DNA of 64,000 nucleotides, from contig NZ_CAMLHX010000014.1 of NCBI RefSeq assembly GCF_946479965.1, forward strand, positions 19,121-83,120, written 5' to 3'. Shown one piece after another: positions 33,931 to 42,290 of this stretch. The position numbers and the translations under genes are program-made. The DNA is from an uncultured Mucilaginibacter sp. Its GTDB lineage: Bacteria > Bacteroidota > Bacteroidia > Sphingobacteriales > Sphingobacteriaceae. Position 1 is the stretch's first letter. The number at the start of each line of letters is the position of its first letter. Below the pieces are notes generated by a model. The model was not told where the DNA came from, did not search any database, and was given only the letters and a program-made list of their open reading frames with translations.

Positions 33931-34350
33931 ATGATGATACACATAACGCGCAGGGAACATTTTAATGCAGCACACAGAATGTACCGTGAGGAGTGGAGCG
34001 CTGAGAAAAATGCTGAGGTTTTTGGTAAGTGCGCCAACCCAAACTGGCACGGGCATAACTATAATCTTTTTGTAACCGTTAAAGGGCAGATAACCCATGC
34101 TACAGGTTATTTAATTGACCTTAAAGAGTTAAAAGAGATCATTAACGAATACGTTATTGAGAAGCTGGATCATAAAAACCTTAATCTGGATGTTGATTTT
34201 ATGAAAGGTAAGATGGCATCAACAGAGTTGTTGTGCATTGAAATTTTCAACCAGTTGAAAGCGCCTATCGAAGCCTACGAGGGTGTATTTTTGCACTCGG
34301 TTAGGTTGTTTGAGACCGAGAATAACTCGGCTGAATATTTTGGTGATTAA
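33931..34350 (+). CDS. queD: 6-carboxytetrahydropterin synthase family protein
   Basis: The 139-residue tunnelling-fold protein carries the zinc histidines in EHFNAAHRMY near residue 12 and NWHGHNYNLF near 40, and LDHKNLNLD near 78 with the catalytic glutamate region. The family is 6-pyruvoyltetrahydropterin synthase/QueD; queD would make 6-carboxytetrahydropterin for queuosine. The folE gene starts 9 bases downstream, so both may supply pterins or queuosine precursors. QueC and QueE are not present here. Confidence 0.88.
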   Translation: MMIHITRREHFNAAHRMYREEWSAEKNAEVFGKCANPNWHGHNYNLFVTVKGQITHATGYLIDLKELKEIINEYVIEKLDHKNLNLDVDFMKGKMASTELLCIEIFNQLKAPIEAYEGVFLHSVRLFETENNSAEYFGD

Positions 34351-34359
34351 ATCTGAAAA

Positions 34360-34998
34360 ATGATTGATAATAACAATATCCCCGATAGGGATGATGATAT
34401 AAACGGTTACGAAAAGGTAGACCGTTACAACCCCGAACTGATAGCCAGCTTGTCTGCCCATTACAAAGAAGTGCTGAAGCAAATAGGCGAAAATCCTGAA
34501 CGCGAAGGTTTATTAAAAACCCCGGAGCGCATTGCCAAAGCCATGCTTTACCTTACCCACGGCTATGATCTGGACGCTAAGGAAATTTTAGGATCAGCTT
34601 TGTTTAAGGAAGAATACAGCCAGATGGTGGTAGTGAAGGACATTGAAGTATATTCTATGTGTGAGCACCACATGCTGCCTTTTTTTGGCAAAGCGCATAT
34701 AGCATATATACCCAATGGCTACGTGGTTGGCTTAAGTAAAATACCACGCGTGGTTGATGCCTACGCCCGCCGTTTACAGGTACAGGAACGTTTAACCAAC
34801 GAGATACGTGATTGTATACAGGAAACATTGCAGCCTATTGGCGTTGGGGTGGTAATTGAGTGCCGCCACCTTTGTATGTGTATGCGTGGTGTACAAAAAC
34901 AAAACTCTGTAACTACCACATCGGCCTTTACGGGCGGCTTTCTGCAAGAAAAAACAAGGGCAGAGTTTTTACATTTGATATCTTCGAAATTAAGTTGA
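34360..34998 (+). CDS. folE: GTP cyclohydrolase I
   Basis: The 212-residue enzyme makes 7,8-dihydroneopterin triphosphate from GTP. The zinc ligands are in [10 protein letters not shown] near residue 105 and [10 protein letters not shown] near 168, with [11 protein letters not shown] and [19 protein letters not shown] between; all are standard for type I enzymes. It is coupled with queD (9-base gap) as the entry step to folate and 7-deazaguanine synthesis. A long inverted-repeat element follows before fabD. Confidence 0.95.
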   Translation: MIDNNNIPDRDDDINGYEKVDRYNPELIASLSAHYKEVLKQIGENPEREGLLKTPERIAKAMLYLTHGYDLDAKEILGSALFKEEYSQMVVVKDIEVYSMCEHHMLPFFGKAHIAYIPNGYVVGLSKIPRVVDAYARRLQVQERLTNEIRDCIQETLQPIGVGVVIECRHLCMCMRGVQKQNSVTTTSAFTGGFLQEKTRAEFLHLISSKLS

Positions 34999-35118
34999 TT
35001 GTGTTGATTAAGTGAGTGGTTGTGCGGCTTAATCAACTGTTGATCAATACACAATATAATTAATAACCCTCTTTATTTAAAACCACTCTCACAATCAACT
35101 TAATAAACCACTTAACCA
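34999..35118. repeat. inverted-repeat element between folE and fabD
   Basis: The left arm contains GTTGATTAAGTGAGTGGTT; the right arm contains AACCACTCTCACAATCAAC and AACCACTTAACC words that are its approximate reverse complement. It fills most of the 125-base gap, so the mRNA could fold into a long hairpin. Confidence 0.6.
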
Positions 35119-35123
35119 AACCA

Positions 35124-36011
35124 ATGAAAGCATACATTTTTCCGGGGCAGGGCGCCCAATTTGTAGGTATGGGCAAGGACCTGTACGATAGATCAGAAAA
35201 AGCACGCGAATTATTTGAGCAGGCTAATACTATTCTGGGTTTCCGCATTACCGATGTAATGTTTAACGGTACCGACGAGGACCTGAAACAAACCAGGGTA
35301 ACGCAGCCTGCTATATTTCTGCATTCGGTTATCCTTGCTAAAGTATTGGGCGATGATTTTAAACCTGATATGGTAGCCGGGCACTCATTGGGCGAATTTT
35401 CGGCCTTGGTTTCGGCAAACGCTTTGTCTTTTGAGGATGGTTTAAGATTGGTTGCGGCGCGTGCCAATGCTATGCAAAAAGCCTGCGAGATCCAGCCATC
35501 AACCATGGCGGCTATTTTAGGGTTGGATGATTTTACGGTTGAGGATATTTGTCAACGTATAAGTGATGTAGTAGTCCCTGCCAACTATAACTGCCCGGGC
35601 CAATTGGTAATATCAGGTTCAATAGCCGGTGTTGACAAGGCCTGCGAGTTGATGACCGAAGCAGGCGCTAAAAGAGCTATAAAACTAAATGTGGGCGGCG
35701 CTTTCCACTCACCGTTAATGGAAGCTGCACGCGTTGAGCTGGAACATGCAATTGTGCATACTACCATCAATAAGCCAATTTGTCCCGTATATCAAAATAT
35801 AGATGCCAAACCATATACAGATCCGGAACAGATAAAACATAACTTAAATGCCCAGCTTACGGGCGCGGTACGATGGACGCAGACTGTTATGCACATGCTT
35901 GAAGATGGTGCGACATCATTTACCGAGGTAGGACCGGGAAGTGTATTGCAAGGGCTGGTTAAAAAAGTGAACCGGCAAATACCGACTGAAAGCGCAGAAA
36001 TAGCACAATAA
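35124..36011 (+). CDS. fabD: malonyl-CoA:ACP transacylase
   Basis: FabD loads malonate onto acyl carrier protein at the start of fatty acid synthesis. The 295-residue protein starts with YIFPGQGAQFVGMG, has the nucleophile serine in AGHSLGEFSAL near residue 93, the substrate arginine in RANAMQKA near 117 and the catalytic histidine in GGAFHSPLM near 198. It has its own terminator and is separated from folE by an inverted repeat. No other fab genes adjoin. Confidence 0.95.
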   Translation: MKAYIFPGQGAQFVGMGKDLYDRSEKARELFEQANTILGFRITDVMFNGTDEDLKQTRVTQPAIFLHSVILAKVLGDDFKPDMVAGHSLGEFSALVSANALSFEDGLRLVAARANAMQKACEIQPSTMAAILGLDDFTVEDICQRISDVVVPANYNCPGQLVISGSIAGVDKACELMTEAGAKRAIKLNVGGAFHSPLMEAARVELEHAIVHTTINKPICPVYQNIDAKPYTDPEQIKHNLNAQLTGAVRWTQTVMHMLEDGATSFTEVGPGSVLQGLVKKVNRQIPTESAEIAQ

Positions 36012-36018
36012 ATTAAAC

Positions 36019-36047
36019 AAGCCGCAAACTAAAGCGGCTTTTTTTTA
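36019..36047 (+). terminator. rho-independent terminator after fabD
   Basis: AAGCCGC (36019-36025) pairs with GCGGCTT (36034-36040) and is followed by a run of T residues. Confidence 0.9.
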
Positions 36048-36083
36048 TTTAAGTGTGTAAGTTTACATATCAATTTTTACCTC

Positions 36084-39000
36084 TTGAGCTATTCCGGAAA
36101 AATACGATTAATGCTGTTATTGCTGGCGGCTAGCTTGCTGCTTACAGCGCTAATTGTACATCGTACCTATACGTCCGATGCCAGTATGCGCGAAAGCGCA
36201 CGGGAGCTGGAAAGCAATCTGCATAAAAAGGAGTCGTACATTTACAACTTCATCAACAGCAAACCCAATTTTAATAGTTTACGGCAAGTAGCTCAAAACG
36301 AAAAAGATGCCCTGAAGCTGATCAAACAGTTTACAACCGAAAACGACATCAGGTTTTTAACGGTAAAAAATAACGCCATATCTTTTTGGAGCGGTGTTGA
36401 CGTTATACCTCCCTTCCCCTCCAGAATAAAAGAGGGCGTATCATTCATAAAAGAAGCAAACGGTTATTACGAGGCCATTAAAAAAACTGACGGAGATTTT
36501 TCGGTTATCTTTTTCATCCCCATAAAAAGGATGTATGCTTTTCAAAATCAGTACCTGCAAAATACTTTTTCGTATAATCTTGTAGATGAAAAAAATATAG
36601 AAATTGCCGATTTTACAGACAAAGACACCTATGTAATTCGCGATGTAAATAAGGCATACCTTTTTTCTGTTAAGGCTAAACCTAAACAAGTTAACTCGCG
36701 TTTCTACTACTCAGAGGTAACGCTTTGGCTGCTGGCATTTATGGTGATGAGCATCTTTGTTCAAAACACCTGTAACTACTTTGCCCGCAAAGAACTTCCC
36801 TTCCTAGCCCTAACACTCCTGGCGTTATTCATTGTTGGTATTCGCGGACTAAACCTTTATTATAACTGGCCCAACTGTACGTATAATCTCGGCATTTTTA
36901 ATCCTACACTTTTTTCCGCGGGACCTATATTTCCATCATTAGGCGACCTTAGCATAAACATACTGTGTATGTGTTGGTTCGCGGCTTTTCTATATCAGCT
37001 TCGTAACAAGCTGCTCAAATTTATACCCGGCATCTTTTCGGGTTATGTTATACTTGCGGGATGCCTCGTTGTATTGATCATTACTTCAACGACCCTTTAT
37101 CACTTATTTGCTGGCCTGGTTATCAACTCAGACATCAGTTTTGATGTTAATAATGTGCTTAACCTATCCATATTCAGTTTGTGTGGGTTGCTTATGCTTT
37201 GTTTTAGCTTTTTAACATTTATGCTGCTGATAGAGGTGGCTTTAAGCATTTGCGTGCAATTACCAATACCCCGCAGGCAGCAGTTGCTTTTTGTAATAGC
37301 AGGCACGTTTTGTTGCACCATTGCCTGGGCAGTGTTTTATCACGAATTCACTCTTTTTTATTTTTTGTGGACGGGGATTGTCCTGGCCCGCGGATATGCC
37401 TATTATTATCAGCAAGGCGGTTTGAACTACCGGTCGTTAGCGGTAATAATATTAATATGTTCGCTTATATCGGCGATTTCGCTTACGGGATTCGAGAAAG
37501 AAAAAGAGCGCGTCACCAGGAAAATGCTGATAAGAAAACTGGAAATTCCTGATGATGCTAAAGCCGATACGGCATTTAGAAAAATTGAAAACAAAATTAT
37601 CAAAGATCAAGTTATAGTCGACTTTTTCTCGAAGGATCACCCCGATAATGAGCACATTAAAAATTATTTTAAGAAACGCTATTTTGATAGCTACCTATCA
37701 AAATATGACCTGACCATACGCGCGTTTGATACTAAAGGGAAACCTATTACAGGCGATACAAGCTTTACCTTTGACGTTTTTGCATATATGGTGCAGTATA
37801 GCTCCATTAAAGTGTCAAACTATTTTTACCGGCAAACGGCAACGCCCGGAGTGCTGGAGTACTTTGCGATTTTACCTATAGTTAATAAGGATGAGCACCT
37901 TGGTACAATAGTCGTCCAGTTTGGCGCAAACACCTATAACACAGATTATTTCCCGGCTTTGCTGGCCGATGGCAACTTTGCTGCCGACGACGATTTTAAA
38001 AATTACTCTTATGCCTTTTATTCGGACAATAAACTGATCTCGCAGAATGGCCCCTATGTTTACAACCTCGTAAACGATACCATATCCGGTTTTAAGGGGG
38101 CTCCAAAAGAATCTAAGGAACACAGCTCTACGGTGATAAATAATACCTGGTATGATCCTATTGACAACTACAGCCACATGGTTTATAACAAAAATGAGCG
38201 CGAGATTATAGTTGTAAGTAAAGAAGAAAGGCCGGTATTTAATATTATTACATCCCTCACTTTTTTCTTTATTATATTGCTGGTGTTTAGTGTGATTGTT
38301 GTCTTATCAGTTTGGGCCTGGACACGTATTAAAATATTAACCATAACCAATGATCGCATAAAGTGGGGGCTGCGCCTCAGTTTTGACAAAGTGCTTTATA
38401 AAACGCGCATTCAGTTATCCATGGTATCAGCAGTTGTTGTAACACTGATACTGGTGGGCGCGGTTACGTACGCATCTATTAGCGCGCAGTACCAAAGTCA
38501 GCAGGAAAAAATGATACGGGATAAAATAATCCGTATAACTAACACCATTGAAAATTCCGGCGAAGACTACATCGACGACAACAACAAGGAAAAAACGCAA
38601 ATAGCGCTTGATGGCCTCGCCGAATCATACGCTACAGATTTGACCATCTTTAAACCAAACGGAGAAGTTGAAGTAACTACGCAGCCACGCATTTACGAGG
38701 CAGGACTAATAGCGGACAGGATGGACGCCAGGGCTTATATCCACCTTAATAAGTTGCAACGCTCTGAATATATAAACGAAGAAACTATTGGCCAATTTAA
38801 ATACAAAGCCGTATACGCCCCGATTAGAAAAAACAATAGAAATGAAACAGTCGCCTATCTGCAGTTACCCTATTTTGCAAATGAAGTAGATTACCGCGAG
38901 CGTATAGGGTCTTTACTTAATGTAATGATCAATATTTACGCGCTGATATTTATAGCAATTGGTTTCTTTGCTGTTGTTATTGCCCGGCAGATAACCTATC

Positions 39001-39830
39001 CCTTAAACTTTATACAGCAAAGTTTAAGTAAAACCATCTATGGCCAAAAAAATGAGCCTATACAATGGAGCCGCGATGATGAGATAGGCGCGTTGGTAAG
39101 TGAATACAATAAAATGATATCGGCACTTGAACAAAGTGCGCAAAAGCTGGCACAATCTGAAAGGGAAAGCGCCTGGCGCGAAATGGCCAAGCAGGTTGCC
39201 CACGAAATTAAAAACCCTTTAACACCCCTTAAACTCGGGCTTCAATTATTGGAGAAATCATGGCGCGAAAAGGACCCTCGGTTTGACCAAAAATTTGAGC
39301 GTTTCAGTAAATCGTTTGTTGAGCAGATAGAGAGCTTGTCTTCCATAGCATCAGAGTTTTCTGCTTTCGCCAAAATGCCCGACACCCGAATGCAAAGGTT
39401 CAATATTTTTGACGTTTTGAACCAGGCGGTTGTCATTTTTAAGCAAATGGACAATTTCACCATAAGATATAATTCGCCCGAAGATCCATTCATCGTATTT
39501 GCTGATCGCGACCAATTATTGCGCTGCTTTAACAATTTGCTTAAAAACTCAATTGAAGCTACCCCGTCAGACAGATCAGGCCTTGTTGAGATAAACTACG
39601 AAACCGGTGATAAGAATATACTGTTTATGATAAAGGATAATGGCAACGGTATCCCTGAGAATATGCGCGAAAAAATATTTGAACCTAACTTCACTACAAA
39701 AAGTTCGGGTACGGGTTTGGGTCTGGCGTTTGTAAAAAATTCGATTGAAAACGCAGGCGGTAAGGTTTGGTTTGAGACAAAAACCGGCCAGGGAACCACA
39801 TTTTACCTTAATTTCCCTAAAGCAACATAA
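36084..39830 (+). CDS. large multi-helix sensor histidine kinase, NtrY-like
   Basis: This is a 1248-residue kinase, far longer than usual. It starts with a membrane helix (about 8-26), an extracytoplasmic domain (about 30-205), a cluster of about eight helices (about 205-470), another outer domain (to about 730), two helices with a second outer region, then a membrane helix near 945, a HAMP domain (to about 1018) and a kinase core. The H box VAHEIKNPLTPLKLG is of the NtrB/NtrY type, the N box is NLLKNSIEA, and the glycine boxes DNGNGIP and GTGLGLAFV are intact. It starts with TTG; ATG at 36111 would cut the first helix short. No response regulator is adjacent. Confidence 0.88.
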   Translation: MSYSGKIRLMLLLLAASLLLTALIVHRTYTSDASMRESARELESNLHKKESYIYNFINSKPNFNSLRQVAQNEKDALKLIKQFTTENDIRFLTVKNNAISFWSGVDVIPPFPSRIKEGVSFIKEANGYYEAIKKTDGDFSVIFFIPIKRMYAFQNQYLQNTFSYNLVDEKNIEIADFTDKDTYVIRDVNKAYLFSVKAKPKQVNSRFYYSEVTLWLLAFMVMSIFVQNTCNYFARKELPFLALTLLALFIVGIRGLNLYYNWPNCTYNLGIFNPTLFSAGPIFPSLGDLSINILCMCWFAAFLYQLRNKLLKFIPGIFSGYVILAGCLVVLIITSTTLYHLFAGLVINSDISFDVNNVLNLSIFSLCGLLMLCFSFLTFMLLIEVALSICVQLPIPRRQQLLFVIAGTFCCTIAWAVFYHEFTLFYFLWTGIVLARGYAYYYQQGGLNYRSLAVIILICSLISAISLTGFEKEKERVTRKMLIRKLEIPDDAKADTAFRKIENKIIKDQVIVDFFSKDHPDNEHIKNYFKKRYFDSYLSKYDLTIRAFDTKGKPITGDTSFTFDVFAYMVQYSSIKVSNYFYRQTATPGVLEYFAILPIVNKDEHLGTIVVQFGANTYNTDYFPALLADGNFAADDDFKNYSYAFYSDNKLISQNGPYVYNLVNDTISGFKGAPKESKEHSSTVINNTWYDPIDNYSHMVYNKNEREIIVVSKEERPVFNIITSLTFFFIILLVFSVIVVLSVWAWTRIKILTITNDRIKWGLRLSFDKVLYKTRIQLSMVSAVVVTLILVGAVTYASISAQYQSQQEKMIRDKIIRITNTIENSGEDYIDDNNKEKTQIALDGLAESYATDLTIFKPNGEVEVTTQPRIYEAGLIADRMDARAYIHLNKLQRSEYINEETIGQFKYKAVYAPIRKNNRNETVAYLQLPYFANEVDYRERIGSLLNVMINIYALIFIAIGFFAVVIARQITYPLNFIQQSLSKTIYGQKNEPIQWSRDDEIGALVSEYNKMISALEQSAQKLAQSERESAWREMAKQVAHEIKNPLTPLKLGLQLLEKSWREKDPRFDQKFERFSKSFVEQIESLSSIASEFSAFAKMPDTRMQRFNIFDVLNQAVVIFKQMDNFTIRYNSPEDPFIVFADRDQLLRCFNNLLKNSIEATPSDRSGLVEINYETGDKNILFMIKDNGNGIPENMREKIFEPNFTTKSSGTGLGLAFVKNSIENAGGKVWFETKTGQGTTFYLNFPKAT

Positions 39831-39943
39831 CATATTGCCTATGTTATAAAATGTAAGCCATTGTATTACAATAAGCTTTATATAACATTATGTGTATATT
39901 TGTATTTAAAAGCAATTTGAATTTAAGGGGACATATATTTTAA

Positions 39944-40567
39944 ATGAGATTTTTTTTACTGCTTGCGTGCTGCGCAATAAGCCTTAACACATCAGCTCAA
40001 TTTTGGAAAAAAAAGGTAGTAAGATTCTCTGCTATTGAACAGGTGGATGCATTCTCAATGCCAAAATTTAACACAGCTTCACTGGTTATAAAAAACAACG
40101 TATCATATAAAAAAATTATAATAGCCCCTGTGTTTGATTTTGACAAGGAAGAACAGGCTATACTAAAACTAGCTAAACGCAATATGCGGTACCGTGAGTA
40201 CCAGGAAGCCAGTTTTAACTTTACAGATTTGGCTGGGTTATATCTATTGCACAACAGGTTTTCTGAAGCAAAATGGTATTTGCTGCAAAGCATATCCCTA
40301 TCCCACGATGCTAAACTTAAATTATCAAACCTATTAACGCTTGCCGGCATTAAAACCGATCTGGGCGAAGTTTTAATGGCTAAAACAGACCTTCAGGAAG
40401 CGCGTATGCTGGCTAATGCCAACGGACTTAAAGCCGATGTTATAGAAATTGATAAACGCCTTATTGCCCTTAGCACCAGCAAACCTTTAGTTATAAAGCC
40501 GGAGTTGCGCTACTCGGAAGCTGTTGAGGCTGCCGCCCGCAAAACCGCTGCGCTTAAGGCACTGTAA
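39944..40567 (+). CDS. secreted TPR-like protein
   Basis: The 207-residue product has a signal peptide (MRFFLLLACCAISLNTSAQ) and a helical repeat region (about 65-165) that resembles tetratricopeptide repeats: YREYQEASFNFTDLAGLYL, then RFSEAKWYLLQSISLSHDAK, then LGEVLMAKTDLQEARMLANA. It may act as a periplasmic scaffold. No catalytic motif is seen. It is separated by 113 bases from the kinase before it and is probably expressed on its own. Confidence 0.72.
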   Translation: MRFFLLLACCAISLNTSAQFWKKKVVRFSAIEQVDAFSMPKFNTASLVIKNNVSYKKIIIAPVFDFDKEEQAILKLAKRNMRYREYQEASFNFTDLAGLYLLHNRFSEAKWYLLQSISLSHDAKLKLSNLLTLAGIKTDLGEVLMAKTDLQEARMLANANGLKADVIEIDKRLIALSTSKPLVIKPELRYSEAVEAAARKTAALKAL

Positions 40568-40610
40568 CATTAATGTGGATAAGTATTTTGTTAAAACAGG
40601 TTAAAACATT

Positions 40611-40639
40611 TTGACCCGCGTAACATATTTTTATATTTG
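40611..40639 (+). promoter_or_regulatory. Bacteroidota promoter of a candidate small RNA
   Basis: TTG at 40611-40613, an 18-base spacer and TATATTTG at 40632-40639 form a good promoter. Transcription would begin near 40646, about 90 bases before a strong terminator and with no open frame in between. Confidence 0.7.
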
Positions 40640-40645
40640 TTTATT

Positions 40646-40737
40646 GTTATTACAGAACTCAACCAATTGTTCTTTATAACAATTAATGAGATAGTTAATA
40701 CGAAAGAGAAAGCCCCACCGCTTTCTCTTTTTGCTTT
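40646..40737 (+). ncRNA. candidate small RNA, about 90 nt
   Basis: Between the promoter at 40611-40639 and a strong terminator hairpin (AAAGAGAAAGC at 40703-40713 with GCTTTCTCTTT at 40720-40730, then T-rich) lies about 90 bases with no plausible frame. A perfect internal hairpin AATTGTT...AACAATT is present before the terminator. Promoter, internal hairpin and terminator together fit a stand-alone regulatory RNA; a premature-termination leader for the downstream 82-residue gene is an alternative. Confidence 0.5.
40703..40737 (+). terminator. rho-independent terminator of the candidate small RNA
   Basis: An 11-base perfect stem with a six-base loop (CCCACC) is followed by TTTTGCTTTT. It ends about 63 bases before the next gene. 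Confidence 0.88.
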
Positions 40738-40800
40738 TAAAAAAGTTCTGTGTAGTAAACATACTGGCTCCTGCGGTGTTATATTAGAAATTAAACACCT

Positions 40801-41049
40801 ATGACAAACTCATCAGACATCGTACCTTCCGAAAGGGATGGTAAATATAAGTTTACAATTAGTTATTCAGAACGCGAAGTAAGCTGCCAGGTAGAAAAAG
40901 AGCATGATATGCTACACGTAATTATTGATGAAAACCTGAATACTGAATTAAAGATAAATGCTGACGGTTCAGTTACAAAAGTTGGAGGGGCAGACCTGCC
41001 TCAGTCAAGCGTTGATTATATTAAAAAGCAGGTATTAGGCCATAGCTAA
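40801..41049 (+). CDS. small protein of unknown function
   Basis: The 82-residue cytoplasmic protein has no signal or membrane helix. It is predicted to be mixed beta and alpha with repeated aspartate/lysine pairs (YKFTISYSEREVSCQVEKEHD, NTELKINADGSVTKVGG). I do not recognise the family. It follows the candidate small RNA terminator and converges on recO with a 6-base gap. Confidence 0.55.
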   Translation: MTNSSDIVPSERDGKYKFTISYSEREVSCQVEKEHDMLHVIIDENLNTELKINADGSVTKVGGADLPQSSVDYIKKQVLGHS

Positions 41050-41055
41050 AGCTTT

Positions 41056-41781
41056 TCAGGATAATACCTCTTCCAATACCTCGTGCGACCTTACAGTGCC
41101 GAAACTCTCGGTATGCAGAGCATAATAATCCAATAGTTTTGTAATTAAGTGGCGGCGGTCTTCATTATTAATTTTTAAGGTCGCCGCGCTATTAAATCCA
41201 CCTTGCAACAGACTGCTAAATATTTGTGTATAAGGCTGCGAAATGTATTGCAAGCCTTCTGGTTTGTATTTGTTGAAGGTCCCGTTTTTCAGATCAAAAT
41301 AATCCGCCTCACCTGCCAGGTATCTGTCGGGAAAAAAACCAAGGTAGCGGGTTAAATTGATCAAAAATAACAAATGGAAATTAGCCAGTCCTTCGGTTTG
41401 ATGATCCAGCCACTCTATTGCGCTAAACAAAAAATCGAATAAATTTTCATCGGCTGTCTGTTGTTTTACAGTTTTATAGATCACCTCATTTAAAAACATT
41501 ACAATGCTACTTTTTACAATATCATAAGGTATAGTTTGCAGCAAGGGCGAGTTCTTTAATTCGGTTATGCGTTGTATGCCACCAGTGTTTTTATGATACA
41601 CCACCATATCAAGCAAATGCAGCGGCTGCAGCATGTTGCGGCTTATTTTGGCCTTAGCCTTTTTCACCCCGTTAACGATGTATGATTGCAGTCCGAATTT
41701 TTCAGTAAAGACCTGTACAATAACGCTGCTTTCGCCGTAGTCGGTGGTTTTTAAAACAATGCCCCTGGTTTTATGCAGCAT
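41056..41781 (-). CDS. recO: DNA repair protein RecO
   Basis: RecO loads RecA on SSB-coated single-stranded DNA. The 241-residue protein has an N-terminal OB fold (about 1-80; LHKTRGIVLKTTDYGESSVIV, then VNGVKKAKAKISRNMLQPL) and a C-terminal helical domain. The zinc-finger cysteines of some RecO proteins are absent, as in many Bacteroidota. It is the last gene of tilS-PH-recO. RecO binds the SSB tail, and a DUF3127 protein with such a tail is encoded at 10778-11140. Confidence 0.9.
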   Translation of the reverse strand: MLHKTRGIVLKTTDYGESSVIVQVFTEKFGLQSYIVNGVKKAKAKISRNMLQPLHLLDMVVYHKNTGGIQRITELKNSPLLQTIPYDIVKSSIVMFLNEVIYKTVKQQTADENLFDFLFSAIEWLDHQTEGLANFHLLFLINLTRYLGFFPDRYLAGEADYFDLKNGTFNKYKPEGLQYISQPYTQIFSSLLQGGFNSAATLKINNEDRRHLITKLLDYYALHTESFGTVRSHEVLEEVLS

Positions 41782-41794
41782 AACAGCGGGTATT

Positions 41795-42274
41795 TTACTT
41801 CATCTCTTCTTGGATAGCCCTTAAGAGTTCGTTAGGATGTTGCGAGCCGATGATATAAACAAGGCCGTCTCTATCTGTCAGATAAATGGCATCCCTGCCC
41901 GCAGCATAAAACCGGATGAAACCTTTTGAGTGCAGATTATAAACCGGGTTATTGAACAGATACCTGCTGTACGGTGCTTTCTCTATCTTAACAATGCTAT
42001 TCAGATCTATTTTAACCAGGCGTGTTGTCCACAAGCCGTTAAGCAGCACACTTTTATTTTGCACCCTTGTTCTGAAATGAAGCAAAAAGCCCATAATAAT
42101 AGATATGATTATTATAGCGAAGCCAACAACAGCCAGCAGGTTGCCGGTATTTTCACGTTCGTCTGTAAAAACATAGGCGGCAAAGCAAAACATGGCCAGT
42201 ACCAAACGTATGGTTATCGGGATAAATTCCCGCCCTAAATATTGCTTCTCTGTAAATGCAGCTTTCTCGCTCAT
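41795..42274 (-). CDS. PH-like domain membrane protein
   Basis: The 159-residue product has two membrane helices (about 20-38 and 45-64) followed by a predicted bacterial PH-like beta domain (about 70-155; VLLNGLWTTRLVKIDLNSIVKIE, ending with a helix PNELLRAIQEEMK). It lies between tilS and recO with gaps of 16 and 13 bases, so it is co-transcribed with them. The role is unknown. Confidence 0.72.
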   Translation of the reverse strand: MSEKAAFTEKQYLGREFIPITIRLVLAMFCFAAYVFTDERENTGNLLAVVGFAIIIISIIMGFLLHFRTRVQNKSVLLNGLWTTRLVKIDLNSIVKIEKAPYSRYLFNNPVYNLHSKGFIRFYAAGRDAIYLTDRDGLVYIIGSQHPNELLRAIQEEMK

Positions 42275-42290
42275 TTTAATTCTTAATGTC

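Noticed and set aside
33718..34098. 126-codon frame opposite the queD start
   Set aside because: It is antisense to queD and includes the repeat element; no domain is recognised.
40574..40582. TGTGGATAA, a perfect DnaA-box (reverse TTATCCACA) in an AT-rich stretch
   Set aside because: Only one box is present, no dnaA or dnaN is near, and the next sequence is better explained as promoter and small RNA. An origin is not supported.
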